Shown here piece by piece: positions 10,956 through 19,147 of a stretch of 64,000 nt of DNA (position 1 is its first letter; each line of letters opens with the position of its first letter). The notes under the pieces were generated by a model, which saw only the letters and a program-made list of their open reading frames with translations, was not told the DNA's origin and made no database searches. Source of the DNA: Rugamonas aquatica (lineage in GTDB: Bacteria > Pseudomonadota > Gammaproteobacteria > Burkholderiales > Burkholderiaceae_D); the NCBI RefSeq assembly GCF_009380215.1, contig NZ_WHUG01000011.1, positions 124,001 to 188,000 on the forward strand, written 5' to 3'. Both the position numbers and the translations under genes were made by a program.

Positions 10956-11897
10956 TCAGTCGCGCAGGCTGCGGCCGGTCAGGTTGAGGAAGATGTTTTC
11001 CAGCGAAGTCTTGGCGGTGGCGAAGTGCAGCAGCGGCGTGCCCTGCTGCGCCAGCCAGGCCAGCACGGCCGGCGCGTGGGCGGCGTCGGCCAGGCCGATG
11101 TCGAGCGCGTTGCCCTCGCCCTGCACGCCGGTCACGCCGGGCTGGGCCTGCACGCCGGACAACAGCGCGGCCGATGGTGCGGCGGCCAGCTCGGCGCGCA
11201 GCGCGGCCTGGGCCGGCAGGCGGCGGTACAGCGCGGCCGGAGTTTCGTCGGCCAGCACTTTGCCGTGGTCGATGATGACGATGTGGTCGGCCAGGCGCTC
11301 CACTTCCTCCATGTAGTGGCTGGTGTAGATCAGCGAGCGGCCCTGCGTCTTCAGCGTTTCCAGCGTGTCGAAGATGGCGTTGCGGCTTTGCGGATCGACG
11401 CCCACGGTGGGTTCGTCGAGGATCAGCAATTGCGGGTCGTGCAGCAGCGCGGCGGCGATATTGAGGCGGCGCTTCATGCCGCCCGAGAAGGTGGCGGGCT
11501 TGTCCTGCGCGCGGTCGGTCAGGTTGACCAGCGCCAGCGCCTGATCGCAGCGCTGCTTCAACAGTGCTCCCTTCAGGCCGTAGAGCGCGCCGAACAGCTT
11601 GAGGTTTTCCAGCGACGACAGGTCTTCGTACAGCGCCAGGTCTTGCGGCACGAAGCCGATCTTGCGCTTGGCTTGGCTGGGACCCTGGCTGATGGTTACG
11701 CCATCCATGACGATGCTGCCGCTGTCGCTGCGCAGCAGGCCGCAGATCATGCTGACGGTGGTCGACTTGCCGGCGCCGTTGGGGCCGATCAGGCCGACGG
11801 TCTGGCCCTGTTGCACCTGGAAGGACACGCCGTCCACCGCCTTGCGCGCGCCGTAGGATTTGGAGACCTGATTCACGCTGAGTAATACCGAAGCCAT
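10956..11897 (-). CDS. ABC transporter ATP-binding protein
   Basis: 313 residues. Walker A GPNGAGKST, signature FSGGMKRRL and Walker B LLILDEPTVGVD are all intact, followed by the switch His in YTSHYMEEVE. A C-terminal extension after residue 220 is typical of ABC-2 exporter ATPases. Start at 11897 chosen because AGGA lies upstream; longer in-frame ATGs add an unconserved leader. It is the first gene of a chain ATPase, permease, DUF6434, DUF7661, exported protein. A palindrome at 11952-11964 lies upstream and could be an operator. Confidence 0.93.
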   Translation of the reverse strand: MASVLLSVNQVSKSYGARKAVDGVSFQVQQGQTVGLIGPNGAGKSTTVSMICGLLRSDSGSIVMDGVTISQGPSQAKRKIGFVPQDLALYEDLSSLENLKLFGALYGLKGALLKQRCDQALALVNLTDRAQDKPATFSGGMKRRLNIAAALLHDPQLLILDEPTVGVDPQSRNAIFDTLETLKTQGRSLIYTSHYMEEVERLADHIVIIDHGKVLADETPAALYRRLPAQAALRAELAAAPSAALLSGVQAQPGVTGVQGEGNALDIGLADAAHAPAVLAWLAQQGTPLLHFATAKTSLENIFLNLTGRSLRD

Positions 11898-11951
11898 AGC
11901 CGTCCTGTTGAGTATTCGATAAGCGGCAAGCATAGCGTCGCGATACCTAAA

Positions 11952-11964
11952 TGGCAAGTTGCCA
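11952..11964. promoter_or_regulatory. Palindrome between ABC exporter and SPW genes
   Basis: TGGCAAGTTGCCA is a perfect 6+1+6 palindrome in the 148-base divergent spacer, 55 bases upstream of the ATPase gene. Its position suits a repressor or activator site. The spacer also holds a GC hairpin (12011-12027, GCCGCC/GGCGGC) before the SPW gene ribosome site. No regulator gene is adjacent. Confidence 0.35.
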
Positions 11965-12045
11965 ATCCCGGCTGTGAACTTTTACGTTGTTGCGGGGCCT
12001 AAGAATGAACGCCGCCATCCGGGCGGCCTGACTAGGGAGGCGCAT

Positions 12046-12423
12046 ATGGCAACCAATCCGTCCATCAAACGCTGGCAGGATCAGCTGATCTTGCTGCTGG
12101 GGCTGTGGTTCTTTATTTCACCGTGGGTGTTTGCGTATCCGATACCGTCGATACAGGCGTGGACCGCGTTCATTTCCGGCGCAGTCGTGGCGCTGCTGGC
12201 CGCGTTCGATCTGTACAAGACCTACTTCTGGGCCGTGGTGCTCAATCTGCTGGTGGGGATATGGGTGGCGATTTCACCGTGGGTGCTGAAAATCGCCGAC
12301 AACCGCGAGCTGATGTGGAACTCGGTCGTGGTGGGCATTGCGGTGGCGGTGCTGGCGTTGTGGGAAATGCAGACCGATCCGGAGCTGCACAAGCACTGGC
12401 CGGGCGCGGGCCACGCTACATAG
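12046..12423 (+). CDS. SPW repeat membrane protein
   Basis: 125 residues with four hydrophobic segments. Two SPW repeats are visible: FFISPWVFAYP and VAISPWVLKIA, each inside a membrane pair, which defines the SPW family. The role is unknown; these proteins are often linked to vitamin K epoxide reductase-like or stress genes, but here it stands alone. AGGGAGG at 12034-12040 fixes the ATG at 12046. The C terminus (EMQTDPELHKHWP) is probably cytoplasmic. It converges on the EAL-HDOD gene. Confidence 0.88.
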   Translation: MATNPSIKRWQDQLILLLGLWFFISPWVFAYPIPSIQAWTAFISGAVVALLAAFDLYKTYFWAVVLNLLVGIWVAISPWVLKIADNRELMWNSVVVGIAVAVLALWEMQTDPELHKHWPGAGHAT

Positions 12424-12442
12424 CCCGGCCCGCCGTGGTGCG

Positions 12443-13723
12443 TTACAGCGCGTAGCGCACCACGTTGTCGCTCCATTCGAAGGCGGCCATTTCCAGTTCC
12501 ACCAGTTCGTCGGTGGACATGGCGAGGTCGCGCAGCGTCGGCACGATGTGGTCGTCCATTTCTTCGATGCGCTCTATGCACTCGGCCAGCTTGAGCAGGT
12601 CGCCGAAGAAGCCGCCGCGATACAGCAGCGCTTCCGACACTTCCTCGTTGACCGGGATCTGCGCCAGGATTTCGGACATCGGTATGCCGAACAGCGTGTC
12701 CATCAGCGACATGATGCCGACCGTGAACGCGATGTCGGCCGAGTTGCGCTGGCTAGGGCGCAGCTTGCCGGCCAACAGCTCCAGCAGGCGGCCGCGCGTG
12801 GTGGCCAGCATCAGCAGCGGCGTCATGCTGTGGCCGCGCTTGCTCGGCTCGGCATACAGCATGATTTGCAGCCAGCGTTGCAGCTGGCGGCGGCCCAGTA
12901 TCGTCACCGCCTGGCTCAGCGAATCGATGCGCTGGCGCGCGCCGACGGCCGGCGTGTTCACCAGGCGCAGCAGGTTCAGCGCCAGCGACACGTCGCGCTT
13001 GATGGCGCGTTCGATTTCCTGGTTGTCCGCCTCGGACGTCACCAGCGTCATCAGCTCCATCACCGCCAGCTGCGACGGCGACAGCTTCTTGCCGCTCATG
13101 ATGACGGGTTTGGAGAAGTAATAGCCCTGGAAGTAGTCGAAGCCCAGGTCCAGGCAATTTTTGAATTCTTCGCGGGTCTCGACCTTTTCCGCCACCAGCT
13201 TCTTCTGCTCCTGGCGGAAGCGCGGAGCCAGCTTCATCAGCGTGGACAGCGGCAGGTTGCGCATGTCCATCTTGATGTAGTCGACCAGCGGCAGCAGCGC
13301 CGCCACATTGGCCGTATCGCCGGTGACGTCGTCCAGCGCGAAGCGGAAGCCGTGGCCCACCAGTTCCGTCATGCGCGCCAGCAGCGCCGGCGTCAGCGGC
13401 AGGGTTTCGGCGATCTCCAGCACCACTTTTTCGCGTGGCAGGAAGGGGAAGATGTCGGTCATGATGACATCGGCATCAACATTGACGAAGCCCAGGGCGT
13501 CGCCTATGGTCTTTTCCATGCCCAGCTGCGAGGCATGGGCGATCACCGCCGCCGTCGCCGCCAGCTCGTTGGTGACGTTGGCCGGGCCCACCGGAGCGTT
13601 GCGGAAAAGCAACTCGTAACCGAACAGGGTCTGGTTACGGTCCAGGATGGGCTGGCGCCCCAGATAGAATTCGCGCACGCGCAGATTCCGGGGACCGGTA
13701 TCGTGTAGGGAGAGATCGATCAT
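12443..13723 (-). CDS. EAL-HDOD signalling protein (YuxH/CmpA-like)
   Basis: 426 residues. Residues about 18-220 form an EAL-type phosphodiesterase fold: YELLFRN (EAL position), FVNVD, VVLEIAET, FALDDVTGD, YIKMD, AEKVET and DYFQGYYFSKP. Glu, Asn, the Asp pair, Lys and the terminal Gln are present, but the usual DDFGTG loop is altered to DDVTGD, so cyclic-di-GMP hydrolysis may be weak or absent. Residues about 230-400 are a HDOD domain. Proteins of this kind link c-di-GMP to motility, surface behaviour or stress. Single gene, convergent with SPW; the short spacer 13724-13810 carries its promoter region. Confidence 0.88.
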   Translation of the reverse strand: MIDLSLHDTGPRNLRVREFYLGRQPILDRNQTLFGYELLFRNAPVGPANVTNELAATAAVIAHASQLGMEKTIGDALGFVNVDADVIMTDIFPFLPREKVVLEIAETLPLTPALLARMTELVGHGFRFALDDVTGDTANVAALLPLVDYIKMDMRNLPLSTLMKLAPRFRQEQKKLVAEKVETREEFKNCLDLGFDYFQGYYFSKPVIMSGKKLSPSQLAVMELMTLVTSEADNQEIERAIKRDVSLALNLLRLVNTPAVGARQRIDSLSQAVTILGRRQLQRWLQIMLYAEPSKRGHSMTPLLMLATTRGRLLELLAGKLRPSQRNSADIAFTVGIMSLMDTLFGIPMSEILAQIPVNEEVSEALLYRGGFFGDLLKLAECIERIEEMDDHIVPTLRDLAMSTDELVELEMAAFEWSDNVVRYAL

Positions 13724-13810
13724 TGCTTCTATCAGTACAAAACATGGGGCTGATATTTCGCCGTACTAATATTTTGACAGCAATATCTGGCCCTGTCTTG
13801 ATAATTTGGC

Positions 13811-14584
13811 TCAGTCCCCGGCCTGCGGGACGCCGTCGATGAACAGTTTCAGCTCGCCGGGGGCGAAGGCCGTCCATTGCTCGTTGGTCGTCAGCGGCTG
13901 GGTGACGATGATGGCGACGCGGTCGTTGGGGGTGGTCACTTGCGAAAAATCGACGCTGACATCCTCGTCCGACAGCACCGCCTTGTCGAAGGGATGCTGG
14001 CGCACCAGGTAGAACAGATTGGTCGAGCAATGGGCGAACAGCTCGCCGCCGGACGACAGCAGCATGTTGAACGTGCCATAAGCGGCGATCTCGCGCGCCA
14101 TGTCGGCCAGCGCGGCGCGCAGCTCGGCCAGCGGCGGGCGCTGCTCGCCGAAGCGGGCGCGCAAGTGCTGCAAAATGTAGCAAAACGCCCGTTCGCTGTC
14201 GGTATTGCCGACCGGGCGATAGGCGCCGTTGAGTACCGGCGCGAATTCCTTCAGGTCGCCGTTATGGGCGAACACCCAGTACTGTCCCCACAGCTCGCGC
14301 ACGAAGGGATGGCAATTCTCCAGCGCCACCTGGCCCTGCGTGGCCTTGCGGATATGGGCAATGACATTGGTGGACTTGATCGGATAGCGCTTGATCAGCT
14401 CGGCGATCGGCGAGGCGATGGCCGCCTGGTGATCGACGAAGTGGCGCACGCCGGCGCCTTCGAAAAAGGCGATGCCCCAGCCGTCATGGTGGGTATCGGT
14501 CTGGCCGCCGCGCATGGCGAAGCCGGTAAAGCTGAACACAATGTCGGTCGGGACATTGCAGTTCATTCCTAGGAGTTGGCACAT
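13811..14584 (-). CDS. Class II glutamine amidotransferase (YafJ-like)
   Basis: 257 residues. The protein begins MCQLLGMNCN, so the catalytic Cys2 becomes N-terminal after Met removal as in Ntn hydrolases. Further family blocks: HHDGWGIAFFEG, AHIRKATQGQV, ENCHPFVREL, WVFAHNGDL and NTDSERAFCYIL. These are the glutaminase core of YafJ/DUG3-like proteins, with no attached synthase domain. The true substrate is not known; the yeast homologue DUG3 acts in glutathione breakdown. Cytoplasmic. It follows the DUF3567 gene by 53 bases and may share its transcript. Confidence 0.92.
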   Translation of the reverse strand: MCQLLGMNCNVPTDIVFSFTGFAMRGGQTDTHHDGWGIAFFEGAGVRHFVDHQAAIASPIAELIKRYPIKSTNVIAHIRKATQGQVALENCHPFVRELWGQYWVFAHNGDLKEFAPVLNGAYRPVGNTDSERAFCYILQHLRARFGEQRPPLAELRAALADMAREIAAYGTFNMLLSSGGELFAHCSTNLFYLVRQHPFDKAVLSDEDVSVDFSQVTTPNDRVAIIVTQPLTTNEQWTAFAPGELKLFIDGVPQAGD

Positions 14585-14637
14585 GGTCTGGTTCTCTGTT
14601 GTTACAGGCGAACCATACCATGCGCCGCGTGCTTTTT

Positions 14638-14895
14638 TTAGTGCAGCAGCACCGGATGGCTCATCAGCTCATCATAACTGCCCAAAAACTCGTCGATTTC
14701 CGCCATCGTCGGCTCGCCCGCGATCAGCTCGTTGACGTCGCGGCGGAAATTCTGCGCCAGGATGCCGTTGATGAAGATTTCGCGCTTGCCGCCTTTGTCG
14801 ACGATTTCATAACCGCCGAAACGCAACGCATCCAGGGTACGGTCCGCGCCGAATTCGACAACACTGTATTGCTCGCTGTTATAGATGAGGTTCAT
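14638..14895 (-). CDS. DUF3567 family protein
   Basis: 85 residues: MNLIYNSEQYSVVEF, then GYEIVDKGGKREIFINGILAQNFRRDV and PTMAEIDEFLGSYDELM. This is the short betaproteobacterial family DUF3567 (BTH_I0359-like), solved structurally but of unknown function, probably cytoplasmic. GGAAG before the ATG at 14895 makes that the start in preference to one five codons upstream. Useful as a lineage marker, since the family is nearly confined to Burkholderiales. Confidence 0.88.
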   Translation of the reverse strand: MNLIYNSEQYSVVEFGADRTLDALRFGGYEIVDKGGKREIFINGILAQNFRRDVNELIAGEPTMAEIDEFLGSYDELMSHPVLLH

Positions 14896-15005
14896 GTTGC
14901 TTCCTTTCACAAGGGGCGTAACACTACTCGGTTGCGCCTTCAGTACCGAAATGGGGCTGAAAGCGGACGATTCAAGGCCAAAACAGGCCGATCAGCGGGC
15001 GGGGG

Positions 15006-15425
15006 CTAGGCCGCGATGTCGGGTTGCAACTCCAGCAACGCGCCGTAGGGCGCCTCGGACAACCAGGAACGCAGCAGTTCAAGGTGCTCGGCGGAAGCCA
15101 GACTGATGTAGAGCCGCTCCGGAGGACGGCGCAGCACGCGATTCAATGTTACTCGCAAAATGAGATTGCCGCTGCAATGGAGACAGCCTGGGGCAATACG
15201 CAACACTTGCGGTACGGGATCGAAGGGGATGGGGCCATCGGCGGGGTCGAAGGCCAGTGCCGGACAACCGTCCGACAGGCCTTCCAGGATGACGACGCTG
15301 GACACGCCTGTTTCCAGGCGTGCAGCAATGGCGGTTTCGCGCTCGCGGGCGCGGGAGCCAATGACCAGCCAGGTCGGCACCGGCGCCCGTGATGGGGCTG
15401 CGCCGGCGGACTTGGGTCCGGTCAC
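15006..15425 (-). CDS. Small CobW/G3E-like protein lacking the P-loop
   Basis: 139 residues. The segment IAPGCLHCSGNLILRVTLNRVLRR (about residues 77-100, written here in part) looks like the GCxCC metal-binding region of CobW/G3E GTPases with the last motif reading GCLHC. It is followed by RLYISLASAEHLELLRSWL. The N terminus has a first strand (TWLVIGSRARERETAIAARL) where a Walker A would stand, but no GxxGxGK is present, so nucleotide binding is doubtful. It lies four bases after ntrX and belongs to the same transcript. The role is unknown; a metal-related helper is a guess. Confidence 0.6.
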   Translation of the reverse strand: MTGPKSAGAAPSRAPVPTWLVIGSRARERETAIAARLETGVSSVVILEGLSDGCPALAFDPADGPIPFDPVPQVLRIAPGCLHCSGNLILRVTLNRVLRRPPERLYISLASAEHLELLRSWLSEAPYGALLELQPDIAA

Positions 15426-15429
15426 GGGC

Positions 15430-16143
15430 TCAGACGCCCTTTTTTGCGAGTTTGCCCGGCTCCACGCCCAATTGCTTGAGCTTGCGGTACAAGTGGGTGC
15501 GTTCCAGGCCGGTTTTCTCGGCCACGCGCGTCATGCTGCCGCCTTCGCGGCCCAGGTGGTGTTCGAAATACATGCGCTCGAAGGCGTCGCGCGCCTCGCG
15601 CAGCGGCAGGTCGAACGACAGATTGAACATGTGGTTGTCGGCGCCGGCAATGGTGGCGCCGCCGCGCACGGCAATCGCCGCAGCCGGGTTGGGCTGGTTG
15701 AAGCCGGCGTTGGGCGCCTCCTCGGGTTGGGCCGCCGCAACCGGACGCGGCGCCAGCGCCGGCGCGCGCACCGTTTCCTGCGCGCGGGTCAGGCCTTGCT
15801 GGACCGCCTTCAGCAGTTTTTGCAGGGCGATCGGTTTTTCCAGGAAATTGAGCGCACCGATGCGGGTCGCCTCGACCGCCGTATCGATGGTCGCATGACC
15901 GGACATCATAATCACCGGCATGGTCAACAGACCGTCGCGCTGCCACTCCTTGAGCAGCGTGACGCCGTCGGTATCCGGCATCCAGATATCGAGCAGCACC
16001 AGGTCGGGCGCACCGCCGGCCCGCGCCTCACGCGCCTGCTGGGCGTTTTCCGCCAGTTGTATCGCATGTCCTTCGTCGCTCAAGATTTCCGAGAGCAACT
16101 CACGGATACCCATTTCATCGTCCACTACCAGAATGTTTGCCAT
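15430..16143 (-). CDS. ntrX: NtrX-like response regulator without an AAA+ domain
   Basis: 237 residues. Residues 1-120 form a receiver domain with Asp8-Asp9, phospho-acceptor Asp52 (LLDIWMPD), and the conserved Lys in FLEKPI. A Pro/Ala-rich linker follows, then LPLREARDAFERMYFEHHL and a C-terminal Fis-type helix-turn-helix (GGSMTRVAEKTGLERTHLYRKLKQLG). Standard NtrX has a sigma54-activating AAA+ ATPase between receiver and Fis domain; it is missing here, so this protein should bind DNA but not remodel sigma54 polymerase. The gene follows ntrY by 63 bases. The short form occurs in other betaproteobacteria as far as I recall. Confidence 0.88.
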   Translation of the reverse strand: MANILVVDDEMGIRELLSEILSDEGHAIQLAENAQQAREARAGGAPDLVLLDIWMPDTDGVTLLKEWQRDGLLTMPVIMMSGHATIDTAVEATRIGALNFLEKPIALQKLLKAVQQGLTRAQETVRAPALAPRPVAAAQPEEAPNAGFNQPNPAAAIAVRGGATIAGADNHMFNLSFDLPLREARDAFERMYFEHHLGREGGSMTRVAEKTGLERTHLYRKLKQLGVEPGKLAKKGV

Positions 16144-16206
16144 CTTCCCTTGCCTTCCTCATTTCGCCAGCTCATGGCCGGCAATGATTTTTCTAATCCG
16201 TGCTAC

Positions 16207-18501
16207 TCAGGTAATTTGCGTCGCCGGTGCTAACTTTAACAGCAAAATCACTACCGACGCGCCACTTCTATCGACATGGTTCTGGATATCGATCCTGCCC
16301 CCATGTTCATCGATAATTTTTTTCACCATCGCCAGCCCCAGGCCTGTGCCTTTGGCCTTCGAGGTGACATACGGTTCGAACGCCCGCGCCAGGATTTTCG
16401 GCGCGAATCCGGGGCCGTTGTCGGAGATCGCCAGCCGCACCGCCGTGCGTGTGCTGCCGTCCGCGCCCTGATAATGAATGGCTTCGCTGATCACGTCAAT
16501 GTGCGGCTGCGGTGCGCCCGCCGGCAGCTCGGCCATCGCGTCCTGGGAATTCTGCAGCAGATTATGGATGACCTGGCGCAGCTGGGTCGCATCGCCCATC
16601 ACCAGCGGCAGGCCGGAGGCCAGTTGCGGATGGATGATGTCGTCGCCCTCGCCGCGCAGGTACAGGTGCAGGATCTCCTCCACCAGCGCGTTCAGGTCCA
16701 GCGGTTCCAGCATGGCCGGCGGGGTCTTGGCGTAGTCGCGGAAATCGTCGACCATGCGCTTCATCGCCGCCACCTGGTTGACGATGGTGGCCGTGCCCTT
16801 GTTGAGCAGCTCGTTGTCGGCCGGCGCCAGCTTGCCCTCCAGCTTCATCTGCAGCCGTTCGGCCGACAGCTGGATCGGCGTCAGCGGATTCTTGATCTCG
16901 TGCGCCAGGCGGCGCGCCACCTCGCCCCAGGCGATCGAGCGCTGCGCCGAAATCACGTCGGAAATATCGTCGAACACCACCAGGTAGCCGCTGCCGCCGC
17001 CCTCGATCGGCAGGCGCGAGCCGCGCGTGAGCAGGGTCTGGTCGTTGTCGTCCAGCGCGGCGCTGCGGCGCGGCACCTCGATCTGGCGCTGCCAGTGCAG
17101 GCGCTGCAGGTTGCGCCCGGCCGCCGACTGCGCGCTCTGCGCCGCGAACGCCGCCACGATGGCGCCGCCGAATTCCTGCAAGCCTTCGATCTCGTCGAGC
17201 TTCTGGCCTATCATCGTCACGCCGGCCTGCTGCAGGATGCGCTCGACCGAGTCGTTGCAGCTGATCAGGTGGAACTCATGGTCCAGCACCATCACCCCGG
17301 CCGACATATTGGCCAGCACCGATTCCAGGTGGGTCTTGGCGTTTTGCAGCGCGGCGCGGTTGCGTTCGACCGCGCTGCGGGCGTCCGACAGCTGGCGCGT
17401 CATGGTGTTGAACGATTGCGTCAGCGTGCCCAGCTCGTCCGACGTGGCGACGATGGGGCGCGGCGACAAGTCGCCCTCGGCCACCGCGCGCGTGCCCTCG
17501 GCCAGCAGCAGCAGCGGCTGGGCCAGGTCGCTGGCGATCAGGAAGGCGCTGGCGATGGCGCCGAACACCGCCAGCAGCAGCGTCAGCGTCAGCGTCACGA
17601 TGTACATCTTGCGCAGGCCGACGCGGGCCACGAAGCGTTCCTTGTAGTCCGAATAGGCGCTGCGGATGGTCTCGCCGTCGGCCGCCAGCTGCGCCGGCGC
17701 CAGCTGGATCAATTGCAGATAGCGCGGCGCCAGGTGGGTGCCGTTGGCCTGCACGAAGTCGGGAATGGCCAGCACCACCCGCAGCCGCAGCTGGCTGGCG
17801 CTGTCCTGGGCGTTGACGGGGGCGTTGATCAGGTTGCTGCGCAGCTCGCTGCCGCCCTCGGGCGCGCCGTAGCCGCCATCCTTGGCCTTGGCCATCATTT
17901 CGCGGGTCGGCAGGTCGGCGCTGAGGTTGCCGCTGCGATTGGCGCGGGCGCTGATAATCAGGCCACCGTCGGCGTCGACGATGATGGCATTCTGCATGCC
18001 GCTGTATTCCTTGACCAGGCCGGCCAGCGCGGCGCGCTCGGTGCCGTAGGGCCGTTCGGCCAGCTGCTGCGCGGTCCGGCTGGCGGTGGCGTTCAAGTCC
18101 TTGAGCGCCGTGTCCAGGCCGGCGCGGCTGAGGTTGATGCCGGACTCCAGCGCCTCCTCGACCGGCACGTTGAACCACGATTCAATCGAATGGGAAACGA
18201 ACTGCACCGACACCAAAAAGATCACCAGCCCCGGCAGCACGCCGATGGCGGCGAACAGCAGCACCAGCCGCGTCATCAGCTTGGAGCCGAACTTGCCGCT
18301 CTTGTAGCGGGCGTACAGACGGAACAGGGAAATGGCCACCAGCAGCAGCAGCGCGCCGGCCACCGCCGCGTTCAGGCCCAGCAGCCAGGCGTAGTAGCGG
18401 TCGAAGAAGCCGGAATTGTCGGAGGCGGAAGCCAGCAGGAACAGCAGGATACTGATGAGAGCGCCGCCGACGACGGAAAAGTACCGCAAGGCCGTGCTCA
18501 C
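16207..18501 (-). CDS. ntrY: NtrY-like membrane sensor histidine kinase
   Basis: 764 residues. Several N-terminal membrane segments (about 1-110), a periplasmic region, another segment near residue 300, then HAMP (PLLLLAEGTRAVAEGDLS), a PAS domain (VLANMSAGVMVLDHEFHLIS) and the kinase core with His534 in LAHEIKNPLTPIQLSAERL and ATP-binding motifs DNGPGF and GTGLGLAMVKKI. It should phosphorylate the ntrX product in response to a redox or nitrogen-related signal. The GTG start abuts the TAA of the DUF4390 gene (TAAGTG) with GGCGGAG upstream. Part of rsmB-DUF4390-ntrY-ntrX, a common betaproteobacterial order. Confidence 0.93.
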   Translation of the reverse strand: MSTALRYFSVVGGALISILLFLLASASDNSGFFDRYYAWLLGLNAAVAGALLLLVAISLFRLYARYKSGKFGSKLMTRLVLLFAAIGVLPGLVIFLVSVQFVSHSIESWFNVPVEEALESGINLSRAGLDTALKDLNATASRTAQQLAERPYGTERAALAGLVKEYSGMQNAIIVDADGGLIISARANRSGNLSADLPTREMMAKAKDGGYGAPEGGSELRSNLINAPVNAQDSASQLRLRVVLAIPDFVQANGTHLAPRYLQLIQLAPAQLAADGETIRSAYSDYKERFVARVGLRKMYIVTLTLTLLLAVFGAIASAFLIASDLAQPLLLLAEGTRAVAEGDLSPRPIVATSDELGTLTQSFNTMTRQLSDARSAVERNRAALQNAKTHLESVLANMSAGVMVLDHEFHLISCNDSVERILQQAGVTMIGQKLDEIEGLQEFGGAIVAAFAAQSAQSAAGRNLQRLHWQRQIEVPRRSAALDDNDQTLLTRGSRLPIEGGGSGYLVVFDDISDVISAQRSIAWGEVARRLAHEIKNPLTPIQLSAERLQMKLEGKLAPADNELLNKGTATIVNQVAAMKRMVDDFRDYAKTPPAMLEPLDLNALVEEILHLYLRGEGDDIIHPQLASGLPLVMGDATQLRQVIHNLLQNSQDAMAELPAGAPQPHIDVISEAIHYQGADGSTRTAVRLAISDNGPGFAPKILARAFEPYVTSKAKGTGLGLAMVKKIIDEHGGRIDIQNHVDRSGASVVILLLKLAPATQIT

Positions 18502-19074
18502 TTACTCCGCCTTGTACTGGAAGATTTTCTTGTCGGACGCCAGGCGCCATTCGCTGCTGTTCAGGGCCGTGACCTTGAGCGGCTTGGACACATAGTTCGG
18601 GTCCAGTCCCATGCTCAGCTTGACGTTATAAGTCTTGCCGACCTCCAGCGCGCCGCGCGGCGCCACCACCCAGCGGTTCGGGCTGCGGATACGGAGCAGC
18701 GCATCGTCCAGCGACGAGAAGGTCTGGCGCACATTGCCGTCGACCGTCACGTGGTACTGGCGGGTCAGCACATTGTAGGACAGGCTGATGGTCTGGCGCT
18801 TGACGATGGCTTTTTCGTCGAACCAGTACCAGCGCGGACGGGTGAATTCGATTTCGGTGGTGAAGTACAGGGTCACGCCGTAGCCCAGCGTGTCCTCCAT
18901 ATCGTGCGGCAGCTCGAAGCTGTATTTGGCGTTCAGGCGGTAGCCGTCGTCGCTGGCCTCGATCAGCCAGCGCTGGATTTCCACGCCGTCGGCGGCGTTC
19001 GCGGCCTGCGGCAGCACGCAAGCCAGCACCAGCAGCAGTTGTCCGATCAGGAGGCGAAAAAATCGTGATGTCAC
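18502..19074 (-). CDS. DUF4390 exported protein
   Basis: 190 residues from a GTG at 19074: signal sequence FFRLLIGQLLLVLACVLPQAANA, then a domain with YSFELPHDMEDTLGYGVTLYFTTEIEF, RPRWYWFDEK, SLSYNVLTRQYHV and SSLDDALLRI, recognisable as DUF4390. The family sits just before ntrY in many betaproteobacteria and is presumed to act in the periplasm, perhaps in the same sensing pathway. Alternative start: ATG at 19155 overlapping the rsmB stop, which would put 27 extra residues before the signal. I prefer the GTG because it puts the hydrophobic core near the N terminus, but the ribosome site is weak for both. Confidence 0.75.
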   Translation of the reverse strand: MTSRFFRLLIGQLLLVLACVLPQAANAADGVEIQRWLIEASDDGYRLNAKYSFELPHDMEDTLGYGVTLYFTTEIEFTRPRWYWFDEKAIVKRQTISLSYNVLTRQYHVTVDGNVRQTFSSLDDALLRIRSPNRWVVAPRGALEVGKTYNVKLSMGLDPNYVSKPLKVTALNSSEWRLASDKKIFQYKAE

Positions 19075-19147
19075 GTGGGGGCCGGTGCTCAAAAGGTCCG
19101 TCGGTAGCAAATGGGCAGCTAAGCTGCTAACTAAGCAGGCAAAACGG

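Noticed and set aside
14585..14637. T-rich stretch after the DUF3567 gene as a terminator.
   Set aside because: No stable inverted repeat precedes the T or A run in either direction.
16276..19068. Open frame of 930 codons antisense to ntrY and DUF4390.
   Set aside because: His/Arg/Gln-rich shadow of a clear kinase gene with intact motifs.
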